64,000 nt of DNA from Streptomyces sp. H27-H1 (GTDB lineage Bacteria > Actinomycetota > Actinomycetes > Streptomycetales > Streptomycetaceae). The stretch spans positions 169,614 to 233,613 of the forward strand of contig NZ_JAPNLJ010000003.1 of NCBI RefSeq assembly GCF_026627445.1, written 5' to 3'. The notes below the pieces were generated by a model. It had not been told where the DNA came from. It saw only the letters and a list, made by a program, of their open reading frames with translations, and did not search any database. Shown here in pieces: positions 54,864 through 63,244 of the stretch. Both the position numbers and the translations under genes were made by a program. The first letter of the stretch is position 1. Every line of letters starts with the position of its first letter.

Positions 54864-55595
54864 GTGCCGAAGCTGAATCAGATCATCGCAGTCGAAAAGG
54901 GCGTCAAGTCCAAGGCCCTCCAGGAGCTCACCCAGGCTCACCAGGACGTGCAGAAGCCCGCCCTGCTGGCCGGGATCTCCCGGACCTACCAGCCGAAGGA
55001 CGAGGAGGGCGAGCAGCTCCCGCCCGAGTCCACCCGGGTCCAGATCAAGGCCGAGGACGCCCTGCGGGCGACGGCCGCGACCCTGACCCGGCTCTTCGAC
55101 GTGACCGCGACGAAGGACTGGGCGAACCGGTCCGCGGTCGCCGACGTGGTGGTCGACGGCACGGTCCTGCTGGCGCAGGTCCCCGTCCCGTACCTGTTGT
55201 TCCTGGAGAAGCAGCTCACCGACCTGCACACCTTCGTGCGCAAGCTGCCGGTGCTCGACGCCTCCGAGTCGTGGAACCTGGACCCCTCGGCGGACGCGTG
55301 GAGGACGGACCCGGTGCGGACCATCCGTACGAAGAAGGTCCCGCGCAACCACGTGAAGGCCGAGGCCACGGAGAAGCACCCCGCGCAGGTCGAGGTGTAC
55401 TACGAGGACGTGGCGGTCGGCTACTGGACCACCGTGAAGTTCTCCGGCGCACTGCCCGCCCGGCGGGTCAACGAGATCCTCGACCGGGTCGAGAAGCTCC
55501 AGCAGTCCGTCAAGTTCGCCCGCGAGGAGGCGAACAACACCGAGGTCACCGACCAGCGCATCGGCGACGCGGTATTCGGCTACCTCTTCAGGTAG
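54864..55595 (+). CDS. Conserved protein of unknown function next to tRNA-like RNAs
   Basis: A 243-residue soluble protein from GTG 54864. A TAGGTT hexamer ends 7 bp before the start and no ribosome site is present, so it is probably translated from a leaderless mRNA. The sequence is charged and helical at both ends (IAVEKGVKSKALQELTQAHQ; ILDRVEKLQQSVKFAREEAN), with a beta-rich middle containing PVPYLLFLEKQLTDLHTFV. I do not recognise a domain. It is directly upstream, with a hairpin between, of two permuted tRNA-like RNAs, so an RNA-related role is worth considering. Confidence 0.75.
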   Translation: MPKLNQIIAVEKGVKSKALQELTQAHQDVQKPALLAGISRTYQPKDEEGEQLPPESTRVQIKAEDALRATAATLTRLFDVTATKDWANRSAVADVVVDGTVLLAQVPVPYLLFLEKQLTDLHTFVRKLPVLDASESWNLDPSADAWRTDPVRTIRTKKVPRNHVKAEATEKHPAQVEVYYEDVAVGYWTTVKFSGALPARRVNEILDRVEKLQQSVKFAREEANNTEVTDQRIGDAVFGYLFR

Positions 55596-55606
55596 CCCCA
55601 CATTCG

Positions 55607-55627
55607 CCCTCCGTCGCGAGCGGAGGG
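55607..55627 (+). terminator. Hairpin after the 54864 gene
   Basis: CCCTCCG and CGGAGGG form a 7-bp stem with a 7-nt loop, 12 bp after the stop codon. It has no T-run, so it could be a terminator or a structured junction leading into the RNA region. Confidence 0.55.
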
Positions 55628-55658
55628 TGCGCGATGAGCGCAAGCTGAAACTGATGTT

Positions 55659-55762
55659 GAAGCTGATGAAGGGGTGTCAGTTGGGGGTTCGAATCCCTCC
55701 CCCCGCACCACGTGCGGGGGTGGCCCAAGCCTGGCAGAGGCGGCCCCGTCAATCTCAGATTC
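55659..55762 (+). ncRNA. Circularly permuted tRNA-like RNA, module A (YrlA Y-RNA-like or permuted tRNA)
   Basis: The order is 3' half then 5' half of a cloverleaf. GGGGT (55671-75) pairs with GCCCC (55743-47) as anticodon stem. GGGGG-TTCGAAT-CCCTC (55683-99) is a T-arm with all invariant loop bases. CCCCCGC plus ACCA (55700-10) pairs seven of seven with GCGGGGG (55714-20). A D-arm (GCC/GGC, with GG in the loop) follows. The two RNA ends are closed by a further helix, 55659-66 with 55755-62 (7 of 8 pairs). Invariant T8, GG18-19 and T33 positions are present. The sequences descend visibly from a Streptomyces tRNA that encodes CCA. The strand and fold are clear; function is inferred. Confidence 0.65.
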
Positions 55763-55807
55763 TCGCTCCAGTCTCAGTATTCGCCGCCGAACACCGGATC
55801 GACCGAG

Positions 55808-55908
55808 CGCGGGCGAACATCGACGGATGGGGGTTCAAGTCCCCCCGGCGCCTCTTTCGTGGCGCTGTAGTTCAAAGGCAGAACACGTCGATCTCAATAT
55901 GACCCGCG
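55808..55908 (+). ncRNA. Circularly permuted tRNA-like RNA, module B (tRNA-Gly-derived)
   Basis: Same architecture as module A. CGACG (55821-25) pairs with CGTCG (55886-90) as anticodon stem. GGGGG-TTCAAGT-CCCCC (55829-45) is the T-arm. CGGCGCC (55846-52) pairs with GGCGCTG (55861-67) with one G-U. GTTC-AAAGGCA-GAAC (55870-84) is a perfect D-arm. An outer helix CGCGGG/CCCGCG (55808-13 with 55903-08) closes the ends. The D-arm and T73-like position recall tRNA-Gly. GGCGAA at 55812-17 partly matches the Ro-binding consensus of bacterial Y RNAs as I remember it. Both modules share GTCRATCTCA just after the 5' half. Confidence 0.65.
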
Positions 55909-55949
55909 GTTCTTAAACGCCGCCGGTGTGCGCAAATGGGTGGCAAGCT

Positions 55950-55982
55950 GGAGCCCGGGAGCTGGACATGCTCCCGGGCTCC
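55950..55982. terminator. Strong hairpin terminator after the RNA modules
   Basis: GGAGCCCGGGAGC and GCTCCCGGGCTCC form a perfect 13-bp stem with a 7-nt loop. It ends the tRNA-like RNA region and also faces the converging anti-sigma gene. Confidence 0.85.
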
Positions 55983-56010
55983 GTCACGTTTCGTGACTTT
56001 CGGCGTGCGG

Positions 56011-56739
56011 CTACGCGGGCACCGGTACGGACACGAACGCCCGCCCCGACTCGTTCTCCACCAGGACCGCACGGACGTCCGCCGGGTCCACCGCCGCCGA
56101 GCCGTCCAGCGCCGCACCCTTGCCCTCGCCGTGTTCCGCGGTACCCACCACCCAGCCGCCCGCCGTGGTGCGCGTACCGTCCCGGGACACCACGACGATC
56201 CGGCAGCGCTCGCCCGCCGCGATCCCCGTCACCGCGGCGCGCACCCGTACCCACTTGGCCACGGGCGTCACCTGTACGGTCATCCGCGCGCCCGTACCCG
56301 CGTCGGTCGCGGAGGCCACCTTGGTCCCGGCCGCCGGCGGCGACGGCTCGGCCGAGACCGTGGGCGTCGGCCGCGGCAGGGCCCGCTCCGTGGTTCCGTC
56401 GCCGCCCAGTTGGGCCCCGGCCCAGAAGACGGCCGTCAGCGAGGCCGCCACGGCCAGTCCCGCGACCGCCGTCCGTCGCCGGCGGGCCCCGGCGGCCTCC
56501 CGGCGCATCTGGCGCAGCGTGCGCTGCAGCAGCAGGTCCCCGCCCCGCGGTGGGCCGTCGAGGAACGCCTCGGCGGGGACCTCGCCCAGTACCGTCTCCA
56601 TCTCGCGCAACGCCGTCACCTCCTGACGGCACTGAACGCAGCCGTCCACGTGCTCCTCGACCCGGCGGACGTCCGCGACGTCGAGGACGCCGAGAACGTA
56701 CGGGCCGAGCAGTTCCTCCTCGTGCCGCTGCCGGTTCAT
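56011..56739 (-). CDS. Anti-sigma factor with zinc finger and one membrane segment
   Basis: A 242-residue zf-HC2/RskA-type anti-sigma factor. The zinc-binding HVDGCVQC motif is near residue 30, a membrane helix (AVAGLAVAASLTAVFWAGA) lies near residue 100, and the outer domain (RSKA-like, SGRAFVSVPVP end) senses the exterior. ATG 56739 overlaps the stop of the sigma factor gene in ATGA, the classic coupling. It presumably holds the partner ECF sigma at the membrane until an external signal triggers release. Confidence 0.92.
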   Translation of the reverse strand: MNRQRHEEELLGPYVLGVLDVADVRRVEEHVDGCVQCRQEVTALREMETVLGEVPAEAFLDGPPRGGDLLLQRTLRQMRREAAGARRRRTAVAGLAVAASLTAVFWAGAQLGGDGTTERALPRPTPTVSAEPSPPAAGTKVASATDAGTGARMTVQVTPVAKWVRVRAAVTGIAAGERCRIVVVSRDGTRTTAGGWVVGTAEHGEGKGAALDGSAAVDPADVRAVLVENESGRAFVSVPVPA

Positions 56740-57317
56740 GCCACCACCTCCTGCAGTCCGCCGGGCCGCGGAGACGGGCTGCCCGTGCGTGTACTTTCCC
56801 TGAAGACTTCACGGAGTGCCTTGAGCGCGTAGTGCGAGCGCGATTTCACCGTGCCGGCCGGGATGCCGAGGGTGTCCGCGGCCTCGGCGACGCTCTGCTG
56901 GCGGTAGTACAACTCCGTCAGCACGTCGCGGTGTTCCGGCGACAGCCGGTCCAGGGCACCCAGTACGGTCATCGTGTCCACCACCGCGTCGGCATGGTCC
57001 GCCTCCACCGGCGGACGGTCCGGCGATCCGGACACCTCCGGCGGCCGGGCCGCCTTCGCGCGGTGCCGGTCGGTGATGATGTTGCGGGCCACCGTGAGCA
57101 GCCAGCCGCGTACCGATCCCTTCCCGTTCACCAGTACCTCGGAGTGGCGCCAGGCCCTGATCAGGGTCTCCTGGACGACGTCCTCGGCCGCGGCCCGGTC
57201 CCCGGTCAGCCGGGTGGCGTACGCGAGCAGGGCGTGGCCGTGCTCCTCGTACACGGACTTGATCAGTGCCTCTTCGGTCGAGCCCCGCCGAGTGCGGGGC
57301 CACAGTGGTCCGGCCAT
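56736..57317 (-). CDS. ECF-family RNA polymerase sigma factor (SigL/SigK-like)
   Basis: ATG 57317 follows GGAGAGG; 193 residues. Region 2 is YATRLTGDRAAAEDVVQETL and region 4 has VLTELYYRQQSVAEAADTL and IPAGTVKSRSHYALKAL. It is co-transcribed with its anti-sigma factor, typical of RskA-type pairs. Target promoters are unknown. Confidence 0.93.
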   Translation of the reverse strand: MAGPLWPRTRRGSTEEALIKSVYEEHGHALLAYATRLTGDRAAAEDVVQETLIRAWRHSEVLVNGKGSVRGWLLTVARNIITDRHRAKAARPPEVSGSPDRPPVEADHADAVVDTMTVLGALDRLSPEHRDVLTELYYRQQSVAEAADTLGIPAGTVKSRSHYALKALREVFRESTRTGSPSPRPGGLQEVVA

Positions 57318-57425
57318 CTCACCCTCTCCGTCTCCTCGCGTACTTGCTGCGGTTACCACACGCCGCGCGGGGACGCCGGGTTCACGTGACCCGCGTCACG
57401 CGGGAGCCGCCGCTTCCCGAACCGG

Positions 57426-58433
57426 TCACGCCGGGCAGGTACGGCCCTGGTTGAGGCAGTCCACGACCTCGGCCATCCGCGGGCCGGTCATCACGTTCAC
57501 GAACATTCCGTGGTCCGTCCTGGGGCTGTGCCGCTGCTCGGGAAAGGAGTCGATTGCGATCGGGGTCCCCGCGGGCACGTCGTAGGCGAGGGAGATCCGC
57601 AACCGCGGAACGGGGAAGGTGTCCTGCGGGCAGACCCCGTTCGCAGCCGGGAAGAGCAGGTGCGAGCGGTGCCCGGGGACGGCGGTGTCCAGACCGTTCC
57701 AGCAGCTGGGGAAGGTGAGCGTACGGGTGAGGCGTTCGCCGGCCGGACAGTGCGGATACCGGGTGGTGGACCGGCCGGGGGAGCCCGAACAGCCCCAGCG
57801 GGCCCGCACGTCCCGGTCGGAGTCCGCGGTGCCGGCCACCGCGTCGCCGGTCATCGCACGGAGGAATCGCGGCATCGCCACCACCTTGCTCACCGGACTG
57901 CCGAGGAATTCCACCGACACCGCCGCCTCAGGCAGGATCGAGCCCGCGTTGCCGTGGCCCGCGGACCCCTCGTGGGGGTGGCCGCCCGGCCGGTCGGTGC
58001 GGCGCAGCACCGGCCAGTAGTACGTGGAACGGTCCCCGCCCGCACAGCTGGTGGCGGCCGCGTCCAGGGAGGCGTCGGTGGAGAAGGCGTCCGTGGACAG
58101 GTTCCCGACGTAGGCGTGCGTGTGGTGGGCGCCGGCGCGCAGTCCCGGTGAGACCACCAGGTTGTCCTCGTTGTAGTGGCCCTCCGCATTGCGGCCGCAA
58201 TCCACGGAGACCCGGCCCGTGGAAGCCTGCGGACCGCCTGCGGTCGCCTCGGCGGGCCGGACCGGGACCTCCTCGATGTCCACGAAATCGGCCGCTACGG
58301 GACCGGCCCCGGCCGCCGGCCCGCGCGGCCCGGCCCCGCGTCCGGCCCCCAGTACGGCGGCGGTCACCCCGGTGCCCAGCACCAGGCAGATCAGCAGCGT
58401 GAGCAGTCGGCGTTCGTTCCGCATGCGGGCCAC
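57426..58433 (-). CDS. Secreted DUF1996 protein
   Basis: A 335-residue protein from GTG 58433 (ATG 58424 is also possible), with a membrane-spanning or signal segment at the N-terminus (LLTLLICLVLGTGVTAAVL). The DUF1996 core carries GAHHTHAYVGNLSTDAF, FPSCWNGLDTAVPGHRSH and several cysteines. Unlike the copy at 4.2 kb it has no carbohydrate-binding module. Function unknown. It converges on nothing obvious and shares the intergenic 57318-57425 with the sigma gene promoter. Confidence 0.8.
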   Translation of the reverse strand: MARMRNERRLLTLLICLVLGTGVTAAVLGAGRGAGPRGPAAGAGPVAADFVDIEEVPVRPAEATAGGPQASTGRVSVDCGRNAEGHYNEDNLVVSPGLRAGAHHTHAYVGNLSTDAFSTDASLDAAATSCAGGDRSTYYWPVLRRTDRPGGHPHEGSAGHGNAGSILPEAAVSVEFLGSPVSKVVAMPRFLRAMTGDAVAGTADSDRDVRARWGCSGSPGRSTTRYPHCPAGERLTRTLTFPSCWNGLDTAVPGHRSHLLFPAANGVCPQDTFPVPRLRISLAYDVPAGTPIAIDSFPEQRHSPRTDHGMFVNVMTGPRMAEVVDCLNQGRTCPA

Positions 58434-58475
58434 GGTTGCCGCCCACCCCCGCCCGGGTCAACGGGGCGTCCGCGC

Positions 58476-58778
58476 TCAGGCCAGAGGTTCGGCGTCGAGC
58501 TCGATCACCTCCGCGGGTCCCGCGCGGAACGCGGGGCTCGCCGCGTCCGCCTCGATCATGTGCGGGGTGACGTCGTGCGCGGCGAGGGCCGCCCGCGAGG
58601 ACCACTCCTCCACGAGGACGAACCGCTCCTGCTCTCCGCTCACTTGGTGCATGTCGTACCGGACGCAACCCTCCTCGGCCCGCACCACTGGCGCGAGGCG
58701 CTCGTAGGCGGCGATCTGCTCCCGGCCGCGGCCCGGGAGGGTGGTGATGAGGATCAGGCGTCGAACTGGCGATGGCAT
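58476..58778 (-). CDS. Antibiotic biosynthesis monooxygenase (ABM)-like protein
   Basis: A 100-residue single ABM/DABB-fold protein: RLILITTLPGRGREQIAAYE at the start, then EEGCVRYDMHQ and FVLVEEWSSRAALAAHD. Such small dimeric beta-barrel proteins are often quinol monooxygenases or of unknown function. ATG 58778 has no strong ribosome site. Confidence 0.82.
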   Translation of the reverse strand: MPSPVRRLILITTLPGRGREQIAAYERLAPVVRAEEGCVRYDMHQVSGEQERFVLVEEWSSRAALAAHDVTPHMIEADAASPAFRAGPAEVIELDAEPLA

Positions 58779-59011
58779 GAGCCGAAGACCAGATCGACGG
58801 GCCCGGGCGGCGGAAAGCCTTTCCGCCCCGGCCGGGAGCCGGGTGGTCGCCCCGCCGCACCTGTCCTGGCCTGGCGTGGCCGCCGACCCTGGCATGGCCG
58901 CCGCACGAGGTTCGGCCTGGCCGCCGCACCCGGTCCGGCCCGGCCGGACCGCCCCGGATGGCCGGTCCGGTCCTTGCCCCGGCCCTGGACGGTCGCGCAG
59001 AGTAGGCCGGT

Positions 59012-59764
59012 ATGACACCCGAAGAGCTCCTCCAGGCCTTCGCCCGTACCCGCGCTTCCCTCGACGGAACCGAGGTCACCTTCTGGTGGACGGGCGACGT
59101 GTACTCCTGGGCTCCCGGCGAGCCCTACCAGCGCCTCTTCGGATTCGAAGGCCTCAACGTGGCCCGCCTGGTGCAGGAAGAGGCCCCAGGGGCCTACCAG
59201 CTCCTCACCCGCGAGGCGGCGTTCTACCTGGACCCGGTGACCCGCGAGATCCAGGAGACCTGGCAGGACAAGCCCGTGGTCCACGTCTGGAACGACCCCG
59301 CGAACCAGAAGTGGCGCCCCTTCCCCGTCCCCATGACCGAACTGGGCGACCAGGTCTGCTTCAGCCTGGAGATCCCGCTCGCCTACCCCTCCCCGCTGCC
59401 CGTCGCGCAGTACCCGGACAACTCGGCCGACGACACCTACCGGGCCCTGGAGCTCTTCCAGTTCTTCGCCCCCGCCTCGGTCCTCGCCACCGACTCGCCC
59501 AGCGTCCCGGCCACCATGTCCTGGACCCGGATGTCGCCCTGGCTCCCCTGGATGGAACGGGGCCTGCGGCCCGGCGGGCTCACCTTCCACTGCCGGGGCC
59601 GCAAACTCGCCTCCTACGCGGAGGTCCCCGAGCGCACCCGTGCGTACATCGCCGCCCGCCACCCGGAATTCGCCCAGGCCCCCGAGAAGTGGACGGAGCC
59701 GAACGAGACCAGCTGGACGTACTTCCGGCGGCTCAACCCGCCTGCGGACCGGCCGGGCGCCTGA
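59012..59764 (+). CDS. DUF1838-like protein
   Basis: A 250-residue protein with VTFWWTGDVYSWAPGEPYQRL near the N-terminus, AFYLDPVTREIQETWQDKPVV, HVWNDPANQKW and a C-terminal WTYFRRLNPP. These match my memory of DUF1838, a family without a known activity. No signal peptide is seen. Neighbours give no clue. Confidence 0.7.
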   Translation: MTPEELLQAFARTRASLDGTEVTFWWTGDVYSWAPGEPYQRLFGFEGLNVARLVQEEAPGAYQLLTREAAFYLDPVTREIQETWQDKPVVHVWNDPANQKWRPFPVPMTELGDQVCFSLEIPLAYPSPLPVAQYPDNSADDTYRALELFQFFAPASVLATDSPSVPATMSWTRMSPWLPWMERGLRPGGLTFHCRGRKLASYAEVPERTRAYIAARHPEFAQAPEKWTEPNETSWTYFRRLNPPADRPGA

Positions 59765-59847
59765 CCCGGACCGGACCGCCCTGACCCGGACCGCTCCGAC
59801 CCGGACCGGGCCGCCCCCTGCCCCTGCGCCCTGCCCCCACGGGCGTC

Positions 59848-60810
59848 TCAGCCGCGGCCCGCGAACCGGTCGAGGGCGCGGAGCACGTGGCCGACGGTCG
59901 TCGCGTCGCCCATGTGCCCCGCCTCCTCCACCACGGTCAACTCCGCGCCGGGCCAGGCCCGGGACAGTTCCCAGGCCGTGCCGAGGGGGCTGGCAATGTC
60001 GAGCCGGCCGTGGATCAGGACCCCCGGGATCCCGGCCAGCCGGTGGGCCCCGCGCAGCAGCTCGCCCTCGTCCAGCCAGGCCCCGTGCGAGAAGTAGTGC
60101 GAGCAGATGCGGACGAGGGCGACCCGGGCGGCCGGCGGCCGCCCGGTGTACGGCTGGGAGGCGACCTCCGCCTCGCCGGACAGCACCGCGTCCTCCCAGG
60201 CGCACCAGTCCGCCGTGGCCTTCGCCCGCACCTGCTCGTCGGGATCGGCCGCCAGGCGCGCGTAGGCCGCGACGACGTCGCCGTCGCGCGGGGTGCCGCC
60301 GGATCCGGCGAGGAAGCGGTCCCACTGCTCGGGGAAGAACCGGGCGGCCCCGCGGTACAGCCAGTCGATCTCCGAGCGCCGGGTGGTGGTGACGGCCGGG
60401 ATGACGATCTCGGAGACCCGCTCCGGGTGCCGCTCCGCGTAGGCCAGGATCAGGGTGGAGCCCCAGGAGCCGCCGTACAGCAGCCAGCGTCCGATGCCGA
60501 GGTGCTCGCGCAGCCTTTCCATGTCGGCGATCAGGTGCCCGGTGGTGTTGTGCCGCATGTCGGTCGCCGGATCGCTCGCGTGCGGGGTGCTGCGGCCGCA
60601 GCCGCGCTGGTCGAACAGGACGATCCGGTACCGTGCCGGATCGAAGAACCGACGGGCTTTCGCGGTGCACCCCGACCCCGGCCCGCCGTGGACGACGAGC
60701 GCGGGCTTTCCGTCGGGATTGCCGCAGACCTCCCAGTGGACGAGGTTTCCGTCGCCCACGTCGAGCATCCCCTGGTCGTAGGGCTCGATCGGCGGATGGA
60801 GCTCTCCCAC
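59848..60810 (-). CDS. pip: Proline iminopeptidase
   Basis: A 320-residue S33 peptidase with ALVVHGGPGSG (oxyanion), LFDQRGCGRSTPH, the nucleophile YGGSWGSTLIL, acid in LIHGRLDIASP and histidine in EEAGHMGD. It removes N-terminal proline from peptides in the cytoplasm. Length and motif spacing are standard. It is monocistronic. Confidence 0.93.
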   Translation of the reverse strand: MGELHPPIEPYDQGMLDVGDGNLVHWEVCGNPDGKPALVVHGGPGSGCTAKARRFFDPARYRIVLFDQRGCGRSTPHASDPATDMRHNTTGHLIADMERLREHLGIGRWLLYGGSWGSTLILAYAERHPERVSEIVIPAVTTTRRSEIDWLYRGAARFFPEQWDRFLAGSGGTPRDGDVVAAYARLAADPDEQVRAKATADWCAWEDAVLSGEAEVASQPYTGRPPAARVALVRICSHYFSHGAWLDEGELLRGAHRLAGIPGVLIHGRLDIASPLGTAWELSRAWPGAELTVVEEAGHMGDATTVGHVLRALDRFAGRG

Positions 60811-61192
60811 GCCCGGACCTCCTCATGTCCCGTGCCGGACGGTCGCGTACCGGCGATCCGGCCGACCCTACGGCGTGCCGCCAGGGTGCGGACAAGGGTT
60901 TTCCCCGTATCGGGTTCATCCCCGCGCTGCCTACTGTCTGCCCACCGGCGATCTTCCCCGTCCGAACAGCCTCCGCGCCCACCCCACATGGCGTGGAGCT
61001 GGAGGGTCGGTTCGTCGCCGGTGCCACCGTTGCCCAGCCCCGACGCTGCGGCGGGCGACGACGTGGTGTGCAGCAGCGGTGGCCGGCCGGGCTTGACCAG
61101 CCCGTCCGGCCCCGCGGCCGCCGGTTAACCTCCCACACTGCACCAACCGGCCGTCCCGGCTCGTTCTGTGACGGCCCGCGAAAGGGAACACC
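60811..61192. other. 382-bp divergent intergenic region
   Basis: Promoter region between the iminopeptidase and the subtilisin-like protease. I see a TTGACC hexamer at 61093-61098 and AAAGGGA as ribosome site at the right end, but no clear gene, RNA or strong palindrome. Confidence 0.5.
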
Positions 61193-63001
61193 GTGCACGC
61201 ATCCAGACGACGCAGGCTCATATCCGTGGTGGCGATGTCCGTCACCCTGCTCGCCGGCACCGCCACCACCTCCATGGCGCTGTCCGCCGCGGATCCCGCC
61301 CCCGCCGCCCAGGCCCTCCCGGCCGCCGGCGCCCCCGCTGCCGCCGCCCCCGTCGAGAACCTCATCGTGGGGTACAAGGCGTCCGCCGCCGAGGCAGGTT
61401 CCAACTCGGCCGCCGCCGCCGACGTGGTGGCCAAGGGCAAGAAGGCCTCGAAGAAGGCGAAGTTCGAGCGCCGCCTCGGGACCGGAGCCGCCCTCGTCAA
61501 CCTCGGTGCCCCGGCCGACGCGGCCGCCGTCATGGCCCAGTTCCGCGCCGACCCCGACGTCGCCTACGTCGAGCCCGATTCCCGCGCGTACGCCCTCGCC
61601 GTCACCCCCAACGACACCGAGTACGCCAAGCAGTGGGACCTCTTCGAGCCCATCGCCGGCATGAACGTTCCCGCGGCCTGGGACAAGAGCACCGGCACCG
61701 GCGTCACCGTCGCCGTGATCGACACCGGTTACGTCGCCCACTCCGACGTGGCCTCGAACGTCGTCGCCGGCTACGACTTCATCTCCAGCTCCACCGCCGC
61801 CCGCGACGGCAACGGCCGTGACAACAACCCGGCCGACCAGGGCGACTGGAGCGCCGCCGGCGAATGCGGCACCGGCTCCACGGCCAGCGGCTCCTCCTGG
61901 CACGGCACCCACGTGGCCGGCACCATCGCGGCCGCCACCAACAACTCCAAGGGCGTCGCGGGCATCGCGTACAACGCGAAGATCCAGCCCGTCCGCGTGC
62001 TCGGCAAGTGCGGCGGCGCCACCTCGGACATCGTCGACGCCATCACCTGGGCCTCCGGCGGCTCCGTCTCGGGCATCCCGGCGAACGCCACCCCCGCCAA
62101 GGTGATCAACATGTCCCTCGGCGGCTCGGGAGCCTGCACCGCCACGTACCAGAACGCGATCAACGCCGCCGTCGGCCGCGGCACCACCGTCGTCGTGGCC
62201 GCGGGCAACAGCAACGCCGACGCCTCCGGCTTCTCGCCCGCCAGCTGCAACAACGTGATCAACGTGGCCTCCACCAACCGCACCGGAGACCGCTCCTTCT
62301 ACTCCAACTACGGCACGATCATCGACGTCTCCGCCCCGGGCGGTGAGACCCGCCGCAGCACCGACACGCCCGGCACCGTCACCACCCCCGAGAACGGCAT
62401 CCTCTCCACCCTGAACAACGGCGCCACCACCCCCGGCGCCGAGATCTACAAGCCGTACCAGGGCACCAGCATGGCCGCCCCGCACATCGCGGGCCTCGCC
62501 GCGCTCCTCGTCGCCGCCAAGCCGTCGCTCACCCCGGCGCAGGTCGAGTCGGCCATCAAGACGACCGCCCGCCCGCTGGCCGGCACCTGCACCGGCGGCT
62601 GCGGCACCGGTCTCGCCGACGCGGCCGCGGCCGTGACGGCCGTGACCTCGACGCCCACCACCCCGTCCTTCGAGAACACCGGGGACTTCGCCATCGCCGA
62701 CAACGCCACGGTGGAGAGCCCGATCACCGTCAGCGGGGTCGCGGGCAACGCCCCGGCCACCCTGAAGGTCGGCGTGAACATCGTCCACACCTACATCGGT
62801 GACCTCAAGGTCGACCTGATCGCCCCCGACGGCTCCGTGTACACGCTCCACAACCGCGCCGGCGGCAGCGCCGACAACATCAACCAGACCTACACCGTCA
62901 ACGCCTCCGCCGAGGTCGCGAACGGCACTTGGAAGCTGCGCGTCAACGACAACGCAGGCGGCGACACCGGCAAGATCGACTCCTGGAGTCTCGGCTTCTG
63001 A
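61193..63001 (+). CDS. Secreted subtilisin-like (S8) protease with P domain
   Basis: GTG 61193 follows AAAGGGA. The 602-residue product has a signal peptide (about 35 residues), an I9-like propeptide including VENLIVGYKAS and DPDVAYVEPDS, then the S8 catalytic domain with Asp in VAVIDTGYVAHS, His in WHGTHVAGTIAAA, Asn in VVAAGNSN and Ser in GTSMAAPHIAG. The last 110 residues form a P domain (VSGVAGNAPATLKVGVNIVH, DNAGGDTGKIDSWSLGF). A strong hairpin terminator follows at 63083. Extracellular protein degradation is the likely role. Confidence 0.94.
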   Translation: MHASRRRRLISVVAMSVTLLAGTATTSMALSAADPAPAAQALPAAGAPAAAAPVENLIVGYKASAAEAGSNSAAAADVVAKGKKASKKAKFERRLGTGAALVNLGAPADAAAVMAQFRADPDVAYVEPDSRAYALAVTPNDTEYAKQWDLFEPIAGMNVPAAWDKSTGTGVTVAVIDTGYVAHSDVASNVVAGYDFISSSTAARDGNGRDNNPADQGDWSAAGECGTGSTASGSSWHGTHVAGTIAAATNNSKGVAGIAYNAKIQPVRVLGKCGGATSDIVDAITWASGGSVSGIPANATPAKVINMSLGGSGACTATYQNAINAAVGRGTTVVVAAGNSNADASGFSPASCNNVINVASTNRTGDRSFYSNYGTIIDVSAPGGETRRSTDTPGTVTTPENGILSTLNNGATTPGAEIYKPYQGTSMAAPHIAGLAALLVAAKPSLTPAQVESAIKTTARPLAGTCTGGCGTGLADAAAAVTAVTSTPTTPSFENTGDFAIADNATVESPITVSGVAGNAPATLKVGVNIVHTYIGDLKVDLIAPDGSVYTLHNRAGGSADNINQTYTVNASAEVANGTWKLRVNDNAGGDTGKIDSWSLGF

Positions 63002-63082
63002 GCCGGATCCCCACCCGCCCCACCCGGCCCCACCCGGCGTGAACTCGCTCTGACGGAGCGATAGTACGGACCAAGCGAGCCC

Positions 63083-63119
63083 CCGGACCTGCCGATACCC
63101 CACGTATCGGCAGGTCCGG
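63083..63119 (+). terminator. Strong hairpin terminator with T-run
   Basis: CCGGACCTGCCGATAC and GTATCGGCAGGTCCGG form a perfect 16-bp stem around CCCAC, followed by GCGGGTTTT. It closes the subtilisin gene. Confidence 0.9.
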
Positions 63120-63244
63120 CGGGTTTTCCGGTCACGTGACTGGAATCTGCGTCACAATCCGGGGCCGCCGGGCATCCGACCTCGTATTGTCGCGTCTCAC
63201 AGGAAGGACACAGGAACGGGCAAGCGAGAGGCTGGTGGCTGTGA

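Noticed and set aside
55669..55897. Ordinary tandem tRNA genes
   Set aside because: The 5' half at 55714 and the 3' half at 55821 do not pair in acceptor or anticodon stems; only the permuted pairing works.
58754..63103. A 1449-codon open frame on the minus strand
   Set aside because: It lies opposite the S8 protease, DUF1838 and other well-supported genes and is a GC-rich antisense shadow without domain sense.
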